From the NCBI GenBank assembly GCA_022710185.1, contig JAKLHK010000008.1:39349-103348 (forward strand): 64,000 nt of DNA, in the 5' to 3' direction. This document shows positions 61,801 through 64,000 of the stretch, piece by piece. Numbering within the stretch: position 1 is the stretch's first letter; every line of letters starts with the position of its first letter. The notes beneath the pieces were generated by a model. The model was not told the origin of the DNA. It searched no databases and saw only the letters and a program-made list of their open reading frames with translations. The DNA is from Bacteroidota bacterium. GTDB lineage: Bacteria; Bacteroidota; Bacteroidia; Bacteroidales; JAGNHN01. The position numbers and the translations under genes were made by a program.

Positions 61801-63016
61801 GGATAACCCGACCAACAACGACTGGAAGACGGGGACGCCTTTCGATCCCAGGGAAGACTATGAGAAGATCGTGAACGGCACCTGGGGCCCTTACACGCTG
61901 TGCGCCCAGAACAGCGAGGATATCTTCGGGCCGGCCTTCGACGGGCCTTCCCGCACCCTGTCCAAGATGGCCAACCTGTACAGCGTGGATATCGTCATCA
62001 CCAGCGACCGCAGCAAGTGGACCCGCTGTCCGGTGATCGAGATGTGCCCCGACAAGAACCTGGCCCAGGGCGGCGCCAAGCGGTTCGCCCCCAGGGCTTC
62101 CCAGAGTGTGGACAAAGACGGCAACCCTGCTGCGGTGGGTAGCGGTTCCAGCACCAATCCCAACGATGCCAACTACATCCGGGAAACCGGTATGGGATGG
62201 TTCCCGGGCTATGCCATCAACCTGGAGACCGGGGAACGCCTCAATATCGCCTTCGGGGAGAACTCCTGGTATTCCCAGTACAACGGGCGCGATATGCTCT
62301 GGAACCCGTCCTTCATTGCCAGCAGCCTCTTTGAAACCGTATTGGGCGGGATGCACTACGTCTATGTCTTCGGCCACAATACCGGCATGGAGCCGGGTTA
62401 TCCCGAGTTCGATGCCCCGGCCTACGACCATGGCGCCTGGGCCCGCGACCTGCTCGCCGATGAGAACTTCCGGCGCTACGCCTACGCCAACGTAATGTGG
62501 GTCAACCTGCCCCTCCAGGTCTACGGCCAGGATTACCTCGCTACCGATGTGCATACCCGCATCCGCGTGGCCAGGCCCTACCAGAAGAATTGGTCGGTGG
62601 TGGGTTCGGACAACCCGGTGAACAACAACTACCCGCTGTATACCTTCAGCACCAACGATATCGCCGCCAATACCAACAGCAATGCTGCCGCGGTGGAAGC
62701 CCTCGATATCATCAATATCGTCCCCAATCCCTACTACGGCTATTCCGGGTACGAGATCAACCAGCTCGACAACCGGGTGAAGGTCACCAACCTGCCGGAG
62801 CGTTGTACGGTAACCATCTACAACATCAGCGGTACACGCATCCGTCAGTTCACCAAGGACGATGCCAGTACCTTCGTGGATTGGGACCTCAAGAACCAGG
62901 CTGGCATCCCAATTGCGGGAGGCATCTACCTTATCCATGTGGATGTGCCGGGGGTAGGAGAAAAGGTGATCAAGTGGTTCGGTACCTTGCGCCCTGTGGA
63001 CCTCAATTCGTTCTAA
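58886..63016 (+). CDS. Giant secreted protein with T9SS-like C-terminal domain
   Basis: 1376 residues with a signal peptide (NILRIFLLTFLMAAVSGGAY). The body has no catalytic motif I recognise: it starts with MWWDLLDVARYFIPKNSQKT and SLWIGGLDVNGQLKLAAQRY, carries a Ca-binding-type stretch (DEDGDGNYDPYQGDYPYYD) near residue 190, and consists of beta domains. The C-terminus from about residue 1275 (NIVPNPYYGYSGYEINQLDN, NISGTRIRQFTKDD, GIPIAGGIYLIHVDV, terminal KWFGTLRPVDLNSF) resembles a T9SS type A sorting domain, but it lacks the usual basic end. It is most likely a surface protein paired with the receptor before it and the PorV-like barrel after it. Confidence 0.88.
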   Translation: MKNILRIFLLTFLMAAVSGGAYAYKNPGKEKSKAPKAAGCAAGAAFADLNLNNVRCRINTGGDMWWDLLDVARYFIPKNSQKTSMFSASLWIGGLDVNGQLKLAAQRYRGNGNDYWPGPLSIDGTASVDAETCTKYDKLFKITRAEIDQFVAWFNDPASFPDYSIPKSILDWPAHGDISKNQSYYLAPFWDEDGDGNYDPYQGDYPYYDLDNSLCPRNPENLGKPPAPTMEGQLGIVKGGILADQVIKGDQTLWWVFNDKGNIHSETQGAPIGMEIRAQAFAFATNDEINNMTFYSYEIINRSTFRLTETYFSQWVDTDLGDAWDDYVGCDVQRGLGYCYNGKAVDGTGKDDHYGVQPPAVGVDFFQGPYMDPDGLDNPKVGPDGNMICDVSINGINFGDSIVDNERYGMRRFVYHNNLGGYWAMTDPEDAAEYYNLLRGIWKDGIKMMYGGNAHPNSGATGPDCDFMFPANTDPCNWGTGGVQPAGYITGAGGSGVQWTEETAGNEPYDRRFMQSAGPFTLEPGAVNYITVGIPWARASSGGPFASVELLRIVDDKCQALFDNCFKVVDGPDAPDLVAQELDREVILFLSNRKTSNNYQEAYKEIDPNIPENKVETTTDYVFDTATGQYTQVITLDTVEYDRYYRFEGYQIFQVANGDVDVSEIGDPDVSRLVAQCDVENGVSKLVNYYYNEELQASIPVMEVSGEDKGIVHSFRLLEDQFATGDRRLVNHKQYYYIAVAYAYNEYAPYSQEPGVLNGLYGQKKPYLAGRKSPTGRIQSITVIPHKTSPEAGGTIMNSSYGDGPKITRIEGQGNGGLELELTQESIDELLAKDAPPYILTNPTYQNGFGPVNVKVIDPLNVAPGNFSLRFVVDSTNNINNASWTLTNTTTGEVWESQNAISINNEQLIPEIGLSIQIAQPKFPGDTTGRNTGYITSSITFADSTKQWLSGIADRDDPGPYNWIRSGILEDPDNPTNNDWKTGTPFDPREDYEKIVNGTWGPYTLCAQNSEDIFGPAFDGPSRTLSKMANLYSVDIVITSDRSKWTRCPVIEMCPDKNLAQGGAKRFAPRASQSVDKDGNPAAVGSGSSTNPNDANYIRETGMGWFPGYAINLETGERLNIAFGENSWYSQYNGRDMLWNPSFIASSLFETVLGGMHYVYVFGHNTGMEPGYPEFDAPAYDHGAWARDLLADENFRRYAYANVMWVNLPLQVYGQDYLATDVHTRIRVARPYQKNWSVVGSDNPVNNNYPLYTFSTNDIAANTNSNAAAVEALDIINIVPNPYYGYSGYEINQLDNRVKVTNLPERCTVTIYNISGTRIRQFTKDDASTFVDWDLKNQAGIPIAGGIYLIHVDVPGVGEKVIKWFGTLRPVDLNSF

Positions 63017-63055
63017 GGGAGGTGATATCGGTCAATAATATTTAAAGACGGAAAC

Positions 63056-64000
63056 ATGAAGAAGTTCACAGCATATCTGATCGCATTCACCCTGGCGGGG
63101 CTGATGCTCCTCCCCGCGATCGTGGTACAGGCCGGTAACAAGGACCGTTCAGGTCAGGCCGGGGCCTCCGAACTGCTCATTAACCCCTGGGCCCGGGGCA
63201 ACGGCTGGGGCAATGCCAACGTAGCCAGCGTGCGCGGGTTGGAAGGTATCTGGACCAACGTGGCCGGTACGGCTTTCACACCGCGTACTGAGCTCATCTT
63301 CTCGCACACCAACTGGCTCAGCGGGTCGGGTGTGGATATCAACGCCTTCGGCTTCAGCCAGAAAGTAGGCGAGAGCGGAGCCCTCAGCATGGCCGTGATG
63401 TCCATGGCTTTCGGTGAAGTAGACATCACCACTGTAGACCAGCCTGACGGGGGCATTGGCACCTATACGCCCAGCCTCATGAACATTAACATCGCCTATG
63501 CCAAGGCATTCTCCAACAGCATCTACGGGGGGATCAACGTGAAGATCATCTCCGAGTCCATCGCCGACATCAGCGCTCAGGGCCTGGCGATCGATGCCGG
63601 GATCCAGTATGTGACCGGCGCAGCGGAGAACGTCAAGTTCGGCATAACCCTGAAGAATATCGGACCTACGATGAAATTCAGCGGCGACGGCCTCTCCTTC
63701 CGGGGTTTCATCCCCGGCCAGGAAAGCCAGTTCACCATTGAGCAGCGCGCCGAGGATTTTGAAATGCCCTCAGCACTGGCCATCGGTGCCGCCTACGATT
63801 TCCTCTTTTCCGAGATCTCCCGCCTTACCCTGGCCGGAAACTTCCAGTCGAACTCCTTCACCAAGGATCAGTTCAATGTGGGCGCCGAGTATGCCTACAA
63901 GGAAGTGCTCATGCTCAGGGGCGGCTTTTCCTATGAAGAGGGACTGTTCGACGATGGCGAACGTTCCTCCGTGTATACAGGACCCAGTGCCGGCCTTACC
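63056..64000 (+). CDS. PorV/PorQ-family outer-membrane barrel protein (3' end outside window)
   Basis: The first 315 residues are in the window. The signal peptide is MKKFTAYLIAFTLAGLMLLP; then GQAGASELLINPWARGNGWG and LEGIWTNVAGTAF, the PorV/PorQ-family hallmark of repeated N-x-A-G-T-A/GASELLINPW-type strands, then FTLKNIGP-like barrel strands (GITLKNIGPTMKFSG). In Porphyromonas, PorV shuttles T9SS cargo to the attachment complex. Here the gene follows, in the same direction, a receptor and a giant secreted cargo, so it may be a dedicated partner. Confidence 0.88.
   Translation, partial: MKKFTAYLIAFTLAGLMLLPAIVVQAGNKDRSGQAGASELLINPWARGNGWGNANVASVRGLEGIWTNVAGTAFTPRTELIFSHTNWLSGSGVDINAFGFSQKVGESGALSMAVMSMAFGEVDITTVDQPDGGIGTYTPSLMNINIAYAKAFSNSIYGGINVKIISESIADISAQGLAIDAGIQYVTGAAENVKFGITLKNIGPTMKFSGDGLSFRGFIPGQESQFTIEQRAEDFEMPSALAIGAAYDFLFSEISRLTLAGNFQSNSFTKDQFNVGAEYAYKEVLMLRGGFSYEEGLFDDGERSSVYTGPSAGLT

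Noticed and set aside
58910..62938. Long open frame of over 1300 codons on the minus strand, opposite the giant secreted protein
   Set aside because: It is a mirror of a real gene with strong third-position G/C bias; the plus-strand product has a signal peptide, sorting domain and operon context, the mirror product none.
1..64000. tRNA or rRNA genes
   Set aside because: No spacer shows a cloverleaf-like stretch with GTTCRA or conserved rRNA sequence.

Overview
The window looks like a chromosomal segment of a GC-rich, Gram-negative member of the Bacteroidota. The evidence is: at least seven secreted proteins with type IX secretion (T9SS) sorting domains, PKD and SBBP repeat proteins, a PorV/PorQ-family protein, a TonB-dependent receptor with a carboxypeptidase-like N-terminal domain, DUF3857 proteins, and several promoters with the Bacteroidota -7 element TAnnTTTG. 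The genus cannot be told from the sequence alone. No rRNA, tRNA, CRISPR array or phage module was seen.

Layout. 1-4583 (minus): two PKD surface proteins downstream of an ECF sigma factor that is translationally coupled to an unusual protein with an inner-membrane helix, a long Pro/Ala/Thr linker and an outer-membrane barrel. 4780-6720 (plus): a TMTC-like membrane glycosyltransferase with TPRs. 13985-6723 (minus): a five-gene operon, two paralogous TetR regulators then TolC, adaptor and RND pump, with a palindrome upstream. 14000-27850: four large T9SS cargo proteins (beta-helix, type B sorting, SBBP propeller, Asp-box propeller) interspersed with CutC, a CBU_0592-type membrane protein and a GT39-like membrane protein; the intergenic spaces carry a dispersed repeat family. 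27938-34920 (minus): a heavy-metal RND efflux operon (His-rich secreted protein, His-rich adaptor, CusA/CzcA-type pump, TolC-like protein) with a strong palindrome upstream. 34992-39251: type II NADH dehydrogenase, one intact and one truncated T9SS cargo gene, and a miniature IS66-type element with perfect 26-bp ends that apparently caused the truncation.

39323-54437 is mostly housekeeping or accessory single genes: SIMPL protein, queuosine precursor transporter, methyltransferase, DUF1801, reductase, YgjP-like peptidase, dicarboxylate symporter, tadA, DUF2892, a pair of DUF3857 proteins (one apparently active transglutaminase, one degenerate), dnaG and a LytTR response regulator. 54565-64000 (plus) holds a small membrane-anchored protein, a terminator, and then a co-directional run of TonB-dependent receptor, a 1376-residue secreted protein with a non-standard C-terminal sorting-like domain, and a PorV/PorQ-family barrel that runs off the window. 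That last cluster and the sigma/trans-envelope barrel pair are the best candidates for an undescribed surface system.
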